NCBI RefSeq assembly: GCF_000377205.1
Contig: NZ_KB897907.1
Location: 248,001 to 312,000 of the forward strand
Reading direction: 5' to 3'
Length of the DNA stretch: 64,000 nucleotides
Source of the DNA: Thioalkalivibrio sp. ALJ3
Lineage (GTDB): Bacteria > Pseudomonadota > Gammaproteobacteria > Ectothiorhodospirales > Ectothiorhodospiraceae
Made by a program: the position numbers and the translations under genes. This document shows, piece after piece, positions 46,832-55,866 of this stretch. Within the stretch, counting starts at the first letter, position 1; each line of letters starts with the position of its first letter. The notes beneath the pieces were generated by a model. It saw nothing but the letters and a program-made list of their open reading frames with translations, was not told the DNA's origin and ran no database searches.

Positions 46832-47659
46832 ATGGCCCTTTACGCCGTCGGTGACCTCCAGGGCTGCCTGGATCCGCTGGAACGCCTGCTGGAGCAGGTT
46901 CGTTTTGACCCCGCCACGGATCACCTGTGGCTGGTGGGCGACCTGGTCAACCGGGGACCGGACTCGCTTGGCTGCCTGCACTACGTACGCGCCCTGGGCG
47001 ATGCTGCAACGGCCGTGCTCGGCAATCACGACCTGCACCTGCTGGCCACTGCCGAGGGCGTGCGCACGCCCGGGAACAAGGACACCCTGCAACCCGTGCT
47101 GGATGCCCCGGATGCCGCCGAACTCCTGGAGTGGCTGACACAGCGCCCCCTGCTGCACACGGATTCCGACACTGGCTGGACCCTGGTGCACGCCGGCATC
47201 CCGCCGGGCTGGGATCTCGAGACCGCGCAGACCGAGGCCCGGCGGGTGGAGGCCGAACTGCGCGATGACGCGCGACGCCACGCCCTGTTCGAAGTGATGT
47301 ATGGCGACGAGCCCGCCCATTGGGACCCGGAGCTAGCCGGGTATGATCGCCTTCGTTACACGATCAACTCCTTTACCCGCATGCGCTATCTGATGCCCGA
47401 TGGCGGTCTGGAATTCGCGGGCAACGGGCCACCGGAAGACGCCCCGGAGACACTGATACCGTGGTTTGCCTGGCCGCGACGCCCGAGTCACGGTTCGCCC
47501 CTTGTGTTCGGTCACTGGGCCGCCCTCGGCCACCGCCGGGGAGCCGACTGGCTGTCACTGGACAGTGGCTGCGTCTGGGGCAGGACGATGACGATCGCGC
47601 GCCTTGACCAGACCCGCGACCCCTATCAGGTACCAATCTGGCAGGCGGCTTGCGGTTAG
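46832..47659 (+). CDS. apaH: Diadenosine tetraphosphatase (symmetrical)
   Basis: Cleaves Ap4A to two ADP and removes Np4-caps from RNA. Metallophosphatase motifs AVGDLQGCLDPLERLL, WLVGDLVNRGPDSLG, VLGNHDLHLL and WTLVHAGIPPGW, followed by GHWAALGHR. 275 residues (E. coli 280). It converges with pmbA, with only 4 nt between the stops. Confidence 0.97.
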   Translation: MALYAVGDLQGCLDPLERLLEQVRFDPATDHLWLVGDLVNRGPDSLGCLHYVRALGDAATAVLGNHDLHLLATAEGVRTPGNKDTLQPVLDAPDAAELLEWLTQRPLLHTDSDTGWTLVHAGIPPGWDLETAQTEARRVEAELRDDARRHALFEVMYGDEPAHWDPELAGYDRLRYTINSFTRMRYLMPDGGLEFAGNGPPEDAPETLIPWFAWPRRPSHGSPLVFGHWAALGHRRGADWLSLDSGCVWGRTMTIARLDQTRDPYQVPIWQAACG

Positions 47660-47663
47660 GGAG

Positions 47664-49037
47664 TCAGTCGCCGGCGACGGTCATCGACTCGACCAGGATA
47701 GAACCGGTGTGGATGTTGCCCCGGCGGTCCACATCGGTCCCCACCGCGACGATGCGCTGGTAGATGTCTTTCAGATTGCCGGCGATGGTGATCTCTTCCA
47801 CCGGGTACTGAATCTCGCCATTCTCCACCCAGAAGCCGGCGGCGCCGCGCGAGTAGTCACCAGTTACCGCGTTTACGCCCTGGCCGATCAGTTCGGTCAC
47901 CAGAAAGCCCGTGTCCATCTTGGCCAGCAAGGCGGCAAAGTCCCGCTCGCCCGGCTTGACGGTCACGTTACGCGCGCCGCCTGCGTTACCGGTGCTCTCC
48001 AGCCCCAGGCGCCGGGCGGCATAGCTGTCCAGGGTATAGCTCTGCAGTACGCCATCGGCCACCAGGGGGCGGTTGCGCGTACGCACGCCCTCGCCGTCGA
48101 ACGGAGCGCTGCCAAGCGCGCGCGGCGTCAGCGGGCGTTCCTCGATCTGCATCCAGTCGGGGAATACGGGCTCCCCGACCGCATTCAGCAGGAACGAGCT
48201 GTGGCGATACTGTGCGGGGCCGGAGATCGCGCGGGTAAAGCTGCCGATCAGCGTGCGCGCCATCTCCGGGACAAACAGCACCGGGCAGCTGCGCGTGGAG
48301 AGCTTGCGCCCGCCCAGACGCCGGACGGTACGCTCGGCGGCCTGACGCCCGATGGCCTCGCAGGCGTCGAGGTCCGCCGAGTGGCGGGCCACGGTGTAGG
48401 CATAGTCACGCTGCATGCCGGCGTCGTCGCGCGCCACCAGGGCACAGGACATCGCGTGACGCGTGCTGCGATACCCGCTCATGAAGCCCTGCGAGTCGCC
48501 GAGAAAGGCGATCGCCCGGCGGGTACTGACACTCGCACCCTCGGAGTTCTCGATCCGCGAATCGGCGGCAAAGCCCGCGGCCTCGATCGCGCGCGCGAGT
48601 TCGGTCGCCTGCTCCGCATCGCAGTCCCAGGGGTGATCGAGGTCCAGGTCATCCCACTCCCCGGCCTTGAGCGCGGGATCGGGCATCCCGGCATGGGGGT
48701 CCGGCTCGGTGTAGCGCGCGATGCGGCAGGCGGCCTCGACCGTATCCAGCAAGGCCTGCTCGCTGAAATCAGTGGTCGAGGCGGCCCCCTTCGACTGGCC
48801 GAAGTAGGCAATCAGCGACAGGCTCTGATCGCGTTCGTACTCCAGCGTCTCGATCTCGCCCTTGCGCACGGAGAGCTCCAGCCCGACGCTGTGGCTGACC
48901 ACCGCCTGCACACCCGAAGCCCCCTGCGCGCGGGCCGCGTCCAGAGTCCGCTGGACGCGATCCTGCAGGGAGTCGGCGGAATGGGACAGGGCCTGGATCT
49001 CGCGATCCGGCGCCATGCGTTCGGGGGATGTGCTCAT
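47664..49037 (-). CDS. pmbA: TldE/PmbA, metallopeptidase-complex subunit
   Basis: Forms a heterodimer with TldD that degrades linear peptides (microcin B17 maturation, antidote turnover). GASGVQAVVSHSVGLELSVRKGEIETLEYERDQSL, and the C-terminal GVNAVTGDYSRGAAGFWVENGEIQYPVEEITIAGNL are the signature. No HExxH is present, as expected: TldD carries the zinc site. 457 residues from MSTSPERMAPD (E. coli 450). Confidence 0.96.
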   Translation of the reverse strand: MSTSPERMAPDREIQALSHSADSLQDRVQRTLDAARAQGASGVQAVVSHSVGLELSVRKGEIETLEYERDQSLSLIAYFGQSKGAASTTDFSEQALLDTVEAACRIARYTEPDPHAGMPDPALKAGEWDDLDLDHPWDCDAEQATELARAIEAAGFAADSRIENSEGASVSTRRAIAFLGDSQGFMSGYRSTRHAMSCALVARDDAGMQRDYAYTVARHSADLDACEAIGRQAAERTVRRLGGRKLSTRSCPVLFVPEMARTLIGSFTRAISGPAQYRHSSFLLNAVGEPVFPDWMQIEERPLTPRALGSAPFDGEGVRTRNRPLVADGVLQSYTLDSYAARRLGLESTGNAGGARNVTVKPGERDFAALLAKMDTGFLVTELIGQGVNAVTGDYSRGAAGFWVENGEIQYPVEEITIAGNLKDIYQRIVAVGTDVDRRGNIHTGSILVESMTVAGD

Positions 49038-49123
49038 ACAGACGTCCGTTTGCAATCAGATCAACAGTATCGGCGAGCCGGGTGCATCCCGGCCCGCCGT
49101 GGTGCGTAAAGCCCCGCGGGGCT

Positions 49124-49387
49124 TCAGGAGGGGCGGCCCGTGTGCTTGTGTACGGCGCCAACGTTACCCCAGCGTTCCAGGTCCTCGACGTGCACGCCGA
49201 CCCAGTAGAGCTTGCCAACGCTGTCACGGGTCCAGCCACCGACCAGTTCCTGGCCCGCACCCAGCTCGACGTGATCGGCGAAATGCTCGGCCCGTTCGCG
49301 GTCGCGGAAGACATGCCACTGCACGATCTTGTCGTGGCCATGTCCCTCGGGCAGGGAATGTTCCTGATCCAGAAAATCCAGCTTCAT
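49124..49387 (-). CDS. Uncharacterised 87-residue protein between pmbA and tldD
   Basis: MKLDFLDQEHSLPEGHGHDKIVQWHVFRDRERAEHF... with a mix of His and Trp, no signal peptide or membrane helix, and a possible Shine-Dalgarno (GGAGG) just before the ATG. It has the length and base use of a real gene and occupies most of the pmbA-tldD gap. I recognise no family. Confidence 0.6.
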   Translation of the reverse strand: MKLDFLDQEHSLPEGHGHDKIVQWHVFRDRERAEHFADHVELGAGQELVGGWTRDSVGKLYWVGVHVEDLERWGNVGAVHKHTGRPS

Positions 49388-49422
49388 CTAAGCCTCCTTG
49401 TCGCTGCTCGGGCACCCGGCCT

Positions 49423-50865
49423 TCAGGCGGCCTGGGTGCCACCCACGGTCATGCCGTCGATACGCAGGGTGGGCTGCCCCACTCCCACCGGCACGCCTTG
49501 TCCTTCCTTGCCACAGGTCCCCACTCCGGGGTCCAGGCGCATGTCGTTGCCCACCATCGAGACGCGGGTCAGCACGTCCGGGCCGTTGCCGATCAGGGTC
49601 GCGCCCTTGACCGGGTAGGTCACCTTGCCCTTCTCGACGCGATAGGCCTCGGAAGCGGAGAAGACAAACTTGCCGGAGGTGATATCCACCTGCCCGCCGC
49701 CGAAGTTGACCGCATACAGGCCGTCCTCCACCGAGGCGAGGATCTCCTCCGGGTCGGCCTCGCCGCCCAGCATGTAGGTGTTGGTCATGCGCGGCATCGG
49801 CAGGTGGGCGTAGGACTCGCGCCGGCCGTTGCCGGTCGACTGGACGCCCGTCAGCCGTGCGTTCATTTCGTCCTGCATGTAGCCGCGCAGGGTGCCGTCC
49901 TCGATCAGTACGGTCTGCTGCGTCGCGGTGCCCTCGTCGTCCACGTTCAGCGAACCGCGGCGCCCTTCCAGGGTGCCGTCGTCGACGATGGTGATGCCCT
50001 TTGCAGCCACCTGCTCGCCGATGCGCCCAGAGAAGGCCGAGGTCCCCTTGCGGTTGAAATCGCCCTCCAGGCCGTGGCCAATCGCCTCGTGCAGCAGCAC
50101 ACCGGGCCAGCCGGGGCCCAGCACAACCTTCATCGTACCGGCCGGTGCGTCACGCGCCTCCAGATTCACCAGGGCCTGACGCACCGCCTCGCGGGCATAG
50201 CCGGCCGCGCGGTCGTTCTCGAGGAAGTAGCGGTAACCGAAGCGGCCGCCGCCCCCGGAGGTGCCGGACTCGCGGCGATCGCCCTGCTGGGCGATCACCT
50301 GAACGCTCAGGCGGACCAGCGGGCGCACATCGGTAGTCAGTTCGCCGCGGGCATTCAGCACAAGGACCACCTCGTGTACCCCGGACAGGGAACACATCAC
50401 CTGGGTCACGCGCGGGTCGGCAGCGCGCGCCGCGGCGTCCACTTCCTTTAGCAGATCGATCTTGGACTGCTCGTCCAGCGAGTCCATCGGATTCTCCGGG
50501 GCGTACAGCGCCGGACGCGAGGGCGCGCGGCTCGCGACCGCGATCCGTCCGCTCTGGCCCGCATCGGCGATGCTGCGCGCGGTCCGGGCCGCATCCAGCA
50601 GTGCCGGCATCGCGATGTCGTCGGAATAGGCGAAACCCGTCTGTTCGCCGCGCACCACGCGAATGCCCACCCCGCGCTCGATGTTGAAGCTGGCCGACTT
50701 GACGATGCCGTCCTCCAGCGACCAGCCCTCCTGGCAGGCAAACTGGAAGTAGCAGTCGCCCCCGTCCACACCGCGGCCGAAGGTGGTACCGAGCAGGGTG
50801 GTCAGCTCGTGGTCACCCAGGCCGGCCGGGTCGAGCAGGGTTTGTTGGGCAAGGCTGTCGATCAT
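49423..50865 (-). CDS. tldD: TldD, zinc metallopeptidase subunit
   Basis: The catalytic half of TldD-TldE. The zinc site HEAIGH lies in VLLHEAIGHGLEGDFNRKG, and the C-terminal GEADPEEILASVEDGLYAVNFGGGQVD is diagnostic. 480 residues (E. coli 481). The ATG at 50865 (MIDSLAQQTLLDPAGLG) matches the family start; the frame is open further upstream. A small gene separates it from pmbA here. Confidence 0.96.
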   Translation of the reverse strand: MIDSLAQQTLLDPAGLGDHELTTLLGTTFGRGVDGGDCYFQFACQEGWSLEDGIVKSASFNIERGVGIRVVRGEQTGFAYSDDIAMPALLDAARTARSIADAGQSGRIAVASRAPSRPALYAPENPMDSLDEQSKIDLLKEVDAAARAADPRVTQVMCSLSGVHEVVLVLNARGELTTDVRPLVRLSVQVIAQQGDRRESGTSGGGGRFGYRYFLENDRAAGYAREAVRQALVNLEARDAPAGTMKVVLGPGWPGVLLHEAIGHGLEGDFNRKGTSAFSGRIGEQVAAKGITIVDDGTLEGRRGSLNVDDEGTATQQTVLIEDGTLRGYMQDEMNARLTGVQSTGNGRRESYAHLPMPRMTNTYMLGGEADPEEILASVEDGLYAVNFGGGQVDITSGKFVFSASEAYRVEKGKVTYPVKGATLIGNGPDVLTRVSMVGNDMRLDPGVGTCGKEGQGVPVGVGQPTLRIDGMTVGGTQAA

Positions 50866-50917
50866 GGAATCCTCGTGGTTCGGGAAGACGTTCAGTATGG
50901 AGCTTGGGGTCCACGCC

Positions 50918-50966
50918 GGGCTTTCAAGCCCGTGCGCCACGCGGTTATGCCAGGCAGTCGTGCCTG
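50918..50966. other. Two small hairpins in the nitrilase-tldD gap
   Basis: GGGCTT/AAGCCC (50918-50931) and CAGGCA/TGCCTG (50951-50966), both 6-bp stems with tight loops, within the 115-bp gap. No U-tract, so they are weak terminator or stabiliser candidates. Confidence 0.3.
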
Positions 50967-50980
50967 CCCGGACAGACGTA

Positions 50981-51811
50981 CTAAACGGTCCCCGGGCAAG
51001 CCAGACGCCGGTGATCGATGGTCGGAAATACCGTGCGGATACGTTCGACCTGGGCATGATCCAGATCGGCCAGCAGCACACCCGGGTTGCGCTGTAGCTG
51101 ATTCACAACCCGCCCCCAGGGGTCGACCAGTGCGCTGTGCCCATGGGTCTCGCGACCATTCACGTGAAACCCGCCCTGGGCCGCCGAGAGCATGTAATAC
51201 TGGTTTTCGATTGCGCGTGCACGCAGCAGGACATCCCAGTGGGCCTGGCCGGTCTGCGCGGTAAACGCCGCCGGCAGCGCAACCCAGTCAGCGCCCTGAT
51301 CGAGCAGGGCCCGAAACAGCTCCGGGAAGCGCAGGTCATAGCAAATCGCGAGCCCCATACGCCCCACCGGGGTATCCACGACGACCACCTGTTCGCCACG
51401 CTCGAACACCTTCGATTCGGTGTAGGCCTCGCTGCTGTCTGGCAGTTGCACATCAAACAGGTGAATCTTGTCGTAGCGCGTCACCTGCTGACCCTGGTCG
51501 TCGAACACCAGGCAGGCGGAACGTACGCGCTGGCCTCCTTCGGTTTGCAGAGGCACGGTCCCGCCGACAATCCACAATCCCAGGCGGCGCGCCTGCTCGG
51601 CGAGAAAGGCTTGCAGGGGCCCTGCCCCGTCCGCCACCTCGGCGATGCCCAGGATGTCCGGCTCCTGCATCCCCATGAACGCGAAATTCTCCGGCAGCAC
51701 CGCCAGGCACGCCCCCTTGTCCGCGGCCTCCTGCAGCAGACGCTTGGCCTCCAGCAGATTTGCCTGGGGCTGGGGCCCGGAGGCCATCTGTATTGCCGCT
51801 ACCTGTGTCAT
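50981..51811 (-). CDS. Carbon-nitrogen hydrolase (Nit1/omega-amidase type)
   Basis: Nitrilase superfamily, 276 residues, with catalytic triad Glu in AVLPENFAFMG, Lys in RYDKIHLFDVQLP and Cys in GLAICYDLRFPELF. The KIHLFDVQLPDSSEAYTES and QTGQAHWDVLLRARAIENQ stretches match the deaminated-glutathione amidase group (Nit1). It lies between yhdP and tldD, a recurrent neighbourhood in gammaproteobacteria. Confidence 0.88.
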   Translation of the reverse strand: MTQVAAIQMASGPQPQANLLEAKRLLQEAADKGACLAVLPENFAFMGMQEPDILGIAEVADGAGPLQAFLAEQARRLGLWIVGGTVPLQTEGGQRVRSACLVFDDQGQQVTRYDKIHLFDVQLPDSSEAYTESKVFERGEQVVVVDTPVGRMGLAICYDLRFPELFRALLDQGADWVALPAAFTAQTGQAHWDVLLRARAIENQYYMLSAAQGGFHVNGRETHGHSALVDPWGRVVNQLQRNPGVLLADLDHAQVERIRTVFPTIDHRRLACPGTV

Positions 51812-51822
51812 CGGTACATCCG

Positions 51823-54800
51823 CTAGTCGTCGTTGTCAGTGGCGGGCTGAACCAGGGTCTGCACCTCCGGGTCGTCCCACGGACCGGTCACGCGATATTC
51901 CACGCGAGCCGCCTCTTCGATTTGATCCCCAATTCCCAGCACTCGTTCCGCCAACAGTACCACCACCCCGGTTACCGGACCGCCGACCAGGGCTCCGACG
52001 ATCGGCAATGCCGTACGCAGGCTCGGGACGACCACGATATGGTGGTCATAATCCCGTGCGATCAAACCGGTGCGGCCACTCAGACGCACGCGCGCGGACG
52101 GGCCCCGCATCTCCATGTCGGGGACGTGCAGATTGCCATCTTGCAGCGTCGCCGTCGCGTCCAGCCGGTCGAACGAAAGCCCTTCCGTGAACACGTCACG
52201 GAAATCGAGACGCAGACGCCGGGGCAGCACATCCAGACTCACCAGCCCCAGCAGGCGCCCCGCTCCCGGCTCCACATCCGCCAGACGGCCATCTTCCAGT
52301 TCCAGTTCCATCGTGCCGGCCAGTAACGCCAGGCGCGGTGCATACAGCGGGCCAGCCCAGGACAGGTCCAGTCGACCCTCGCCCTCGCCACCCACCAGTG
52401 CGCGGGAAAACCGGGCCGACTCCAGGGCCCCGCCCCAGTCACCCCCCGACAAGCGGACATCCAGACGCGTATCGGGGCGTCCGTCGGCAAGCACATGCCA
52501 ATGGCCGCTGGCTGTCGCCTGCAGATCTCCATCCGGCCCACGGGCCCGCAGGCTGTCCACCCGCAGGCCCTGGTCCACCGGTTCCAGCGCCAGGTGCACA
52601 TCGGCCAGGCGGTACTCCCCCACTTGCAGCCGGTCGAGGATCAGGTCCACCCCCGGCCACTCCCGCGGATCGTCCAGCCCCCCTTCCTCTACGGCCTGCA
52701 CGGTGGTGTCCGTCTGCGGCTCGCCGTCGAAATCCATGTCTTCGAGCACCAGGTGACGCAGACGCGCCTGCCAGCGGTCACGCCCATCAGCCGACGACCG
52801 CCAGGCAGCACTGCCCGCCAGCCAGGAAGACCGGGCCTCCAGGTCCCAGCCATCATCACGACGCTGCCCCTGAAGACGCGTCCCCGGGATCTCCCACTCG
52901 CCCCAGCGGATACGATCGCGCACGTCCAGCTCGATTCGTTGCAGGCCGAGCCCGCCATTGCCATCCGCGGCTTCCACATCGCCCAGGTCCACGTCTCGCG
53001 CCCAGGGTGCCTCGGCCAGAGCCTCCAGCCAGGGCTGAACCTCCAGCTCCGGCAACCGCGCCCGCACCGACAGTCCCTCGCCGGGGAGCGGGAGCAGCGT
53101 TGCCTCCGGGATCCCGATCTCCAGCGCCATGGCCTGCACCGCCATGCCCGCAGCGGCGGTGTGCGGATCCACTCCCCTCGCGGCCGGATCGTCCGGCGCC
53201 TGGGTTGGGCTCAGGCGCAGGTGGGCCCGCAATGTCTCGCCCAGCCGGACATGCCCGATGCCCGCTCGGCTGTGACCGAACGGGAGCGTCACCTCCAGCG
53301 GACGCCGCTCATCAGGGGATTTGCCGATGGGACTGGGCCAGTCGATCCCGACTCCGACCAGATCCGAACTCAAATCAAGGCGCACACCATCGATCGCATC
53401 CCCCAGCCGCAGGGTCACGTCCCAGGTCGCGTGCCCGTCCAGGTAGGGCTGCAGAGTGGGTATTTCCTCCAGCCACGGTTCCAGCGGCTGGGGACCATAC
53501 GCCCGGATACTGGCCTCCTCGCCATTCAACGGCCAGTCGGCACTGAGGTTGATCCACTCCCCATGGACGCGCGCCTGCACGTCGTCAGCCCATACCCGGT
53601 CGTGGGTATCAAAATGCACCGAACCTTCCACGGCCTCGAACCCGGTCGGCCAGTCGGCCACCTCGGCCCGCGTGCTCAACAAATCCAGCCGTCCCTGTAC
53701 ACGGACGTCCTGCAGGCGGTCCTCGTCAAGCGGCAGGGTAATACCCAAGGCCAGGCGCGTAGCCCCCTCCAGTGTGGCGGCATCGCGAATCTCGGCGGCA
53801 TCCTCCATCAGCCCGGCCTGACGCAGATACAGCATGAGGTCCTGTGCGGTGCCGTCGGCCGTGCCTTCGATCTCCAGGACCGGGTTGTCCATCATGTCGT
53901 CGATCCGCACTTCCGTCCCGTGGACAGCCGTGTCGAGGATGCGTCCGGAGACATCGGTCGCACGGAAACTTGCATTGTGGAACAGCAACCTCCCACGCAA
54001 ATCCTCCGCCACCGGCCAGCCGGGCTCATAGTCAAGCAGACCTTCCTCGATGTCCGCCCACAGATCGAACACCCCCTCCTGATCGGTAAACGGAAAGTCA
54101 CGGCCTCGGCCCCGATAGACCATGCCGCCCCCGCTGGAGACCCCGGTCTGGATGCTCTCGGCCAGCCACTGGTAGGTATTGGACGGTAACAGGTGGACCG
54201 GCAGATAACGCTGGGTGTAGTCACCATCGGCACGCAGGATATCCAGCGCCAGGTCCACACGCGGACCCGACTCGTGCCCGTCAAACAACAACCGCATGCG
54301 GCCCCGCGCCGCTGCGTGTTCGTTGGCGACATCGAGGCCCTCTCCAGCAATACGCCAGTCACCGGCCTCGTTGCGCTCGGCACGCAGCCGTCCGCGCACC
54401 GTCTCGATCCACAGAGGGTCGTCGAACAACGCCGGCATTTCGAAGCGCACATTGCGGCTGTCGAGATCGAGCTCCAGCCCCCCTTCGCGCCAGGCCAGCT
54501 CCCCGTCGACCCCCTGCACACCGGGTCCGTAGTTACCCGAATGCCATTGCATATCGCGCAATTCCGCCCGCCCCTCATCCGGCTCCAGGCGCTCCCCGTC
54601 GTGACGTGCCCGCACCCAGGCATCAGCGAGCCGACCCCGCGGCCGCACCTCGCGCAGCGGGTCAGCCAGTTCGGGGGCCCGCTGTTCCACCAGGAACAGC
54701 AGGGGTGCATACGGTTCCACTTCCAGATCTCGCGCCGCGAGTTCCAGTTCGTCGACAATCAGGGCGTCGGGTTCCCCCTTGAGGGTGTAGCGCAGACGCA

Positions 54801-55725
54801 CGTCACCCGAACCCGGACGGGTGGCGGTCCAGTTGGATTCGTGGGCGGCGCCGCGCACCCGCCAGTCGAAACGATGACCAAAGGCGCCCCCCGGCTCGCC
54901 CCCGGCTCCGTCCAGCTGGGTGTCGTGTTCGCCGCGCAGCGCGACCACACGGCCATCGTCAATCTCGCCCCAAAGACGCAGCGCAGTCGTGCCGGGAGGC
55001 GGCTCCCAGCCCAGGCGCACCAGCCAGGGAGACCAGGCCCCCAGTGCCACCGGTTCGGTGTCGAGGAAGAAACGCCCGTCGCGCATGGTCGCATCGGGAA
55101 CCTCCACCCCCAGGATGAAGTCCCCATCGGCCGCGCCCTGCATAGCGCCATCGAGGAACAGTCGCAGCCGACCCCGGGCATCCGACCGTACGGCCAGACG
55201 CCGCACATCCAGGACTGACTCCAGGCCCGCCCCGCGGTCCTCCCATGTGATACGCACCTCACTGGCCTCGAGATCCGGCCAGCGCTCCACCGGGATCTCC
55301 AGCAAGGCACCATCGCCCAGGCCAACCTCGTACCCGTGTACGTGAATCGCACCATCGGCCTCGCGGACGACCCGGACCTCGGTGCCGGCGACCTCGACCT
55401 GCATTGAAGGATAGCGGCTGCGAAGTGATGCGCCGGCACTCAGTGACAGACGCAGGCGTTCGAGGTGTAGCGGCTCCTCGCCAGACAGGTCGACGCTCAC
55501 CCCCCGCGCGACCAGCGCCGGGGACCAGCCGGACCAGCCCAGATCGATCTCGTCCGTGCGTACGGGATAGCCCAGTTGCTCGCTGGCCGTTGACTCCACC
55601 CAATAATCAAGCCCGTCCCAGTGGGCCACGGTCAGGCGCAGGGCCAGCACAGCGAGCGCGGCCAGTGCGACCAGCAGCAGGAGCACGCCTAGAACAATCC
55701 GGACTGAGTGTGACAGAACTCTCAT
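51823..55725 (-). CDS. yhdP: YhdP-type AsmA-like envelope lipid transporter
   Basis: A giant protein of about 1300 residues with one N-terminal membrane helix (LGVLLLLVALAALAVLALRLTV) and a long periplasmic beta-taco, matching the YhdP/DUF3971 group that carries phospholipid to the outer membrane. N-terminal AVHWDGLDYWVES-like segment after the helix, and a C-terminal DUF-type segment (YDHHIVVVPSLRTALPIVGALVGGP). The start at 55725 (MRVLSHSVRIVL) is preferred; an ATG 7 codons upstream also fits. rng lies directly upstream, the usual order. Confidence 0.9.
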   Translation of the reverse strand: MRVLSHSVRIVLGVLLLLVALAALAVLALRLTVAHWDGLDYWVESTASEQLGYPVRTDEIDLGWSGWSPALVARGVSVDLSGEEPLHLERLRLSLSAGASLRSRYPSMQVEVAGTEVRVVREADGAIHVHGYEVGLGDGALLEIPVERWPDLEASEVRITWEDRGAGLESVLDVRRLAVRSDARGRLRLFLDGAMQGAADGDFILGVEVPDATMRDGRFFLDTEPVALGAWSPWLVRLGWEPPPGTTALRLWGEIDDGRVVALRGEHDTQLDGAGGEPGGAFGHRFDWRVRGAAHESNWTATRPGSGDVRLRYTLKGEPDALIVDELELAARDLEVEPYAPLLFLVEQRAPELADPLREVRPRGRLADAWVRARHDGERLEPDEGRAELRDMQWHSGNYGPGVQGVDGELAWREGGLELDLDSRNVRFEMPALFDDPLWIETVRGRLRAERNEAGDWRIAGEGLDVANEHAAARGRMRLLFDGHESGPRVDLALDILRADGDYTQRYLPVHLLPSNTYQWLAESIQTGVSSGGGMVYRGRGRDFPFTDQEGVFDLWADIEEGLLDYEPGWPVAEDLRGRLLFHNASFRATDVSGRILDTAVHGTEVRIDDMMDNPVLEIEGTADGTAQDLMLYLRQAGLMEDAAEIRDAATLEGATRLALGITLPLDEDRLQDVRVQGRLDLLSTRAEVADWPTGFEAVEGSVHFDTHDRVWADDVQARVHGEWINLSADWPLNGEEASIRAYGPQPLEPWLEEIPTLQPYLDGHATWDVTLRLGDAIDGVRLDLSSDLVGVGIDWPSPIGKSPDERRPLEVTLPFGHSRAGIGHVRLGETLRAHLRLSPTQAPDDPAARGVDPHTAAAGMAVQAMALEIGIPEATLLPLPGEGLSVRARLPELEVQPWLEALAEAPWARDVDLGDVEAADGNGGLGLQRIELDVRDRIRWGEWEIPGTRLQGQRRDDGWDLEARSSWLAGSAAWRSSADGRDRWQARLRHLVLEDMDFDGEPQTDTTVQAVEEGGLDDPREWPGVDLILDRLQVGEYRLADVHLALEPVDQGLRVDSLRARGPDGDLQATASGHWHVLADGRPDTRLDVRLSGGDWGGALESARFSRALVGGEGEGRLDLSWAGPLYAPRLALLAGTMELELEDGRLADVEPGAGRLLGLVSLDVLPRRLRLDFRDVFTEGLSFDRLDATATLQDGNLHVPDMEMRGPSARVRLSGRTGLIARDYDHHIVVVPSLRTALPIVGALVGGPVTGVVVLLAERVLGIGDQIEEAARVEYRVTGPWDDPEVQTLVQPATDNDD

Positions 55726-55831
55726 TTCAGCCCCGGCCAGTCGCAACCCTGCCGGCCCGGTGTGCCGGGACCCCCGCGTTGTCTGGGCCCGCGCATCGAT
55801 GTCACGCCGTCCGTATCCTCCTCCGTACCTG

Positions 55832-55866
55832 GCTGGGCGATCGTTTACCCAGCGTTTCCCTGACTA
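55832..55866. repeat. GGGAAAC/GGGTAAAC palindrome remnant after rng
   Basis: On the rng strand the stop TAG is followed by TCAGGGAAACGCTGGG and TAAACGATCGCCCAGC: GCTGGG/CCCAGC forms a 6-bp stem (55832-55853) and both core variants of the adk/glk palindromes (GGGAAACGCTG, GGGTAAACGATC) appear side by side. A degraded member of the same family is the simplest reading. Confidence 0.4.
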
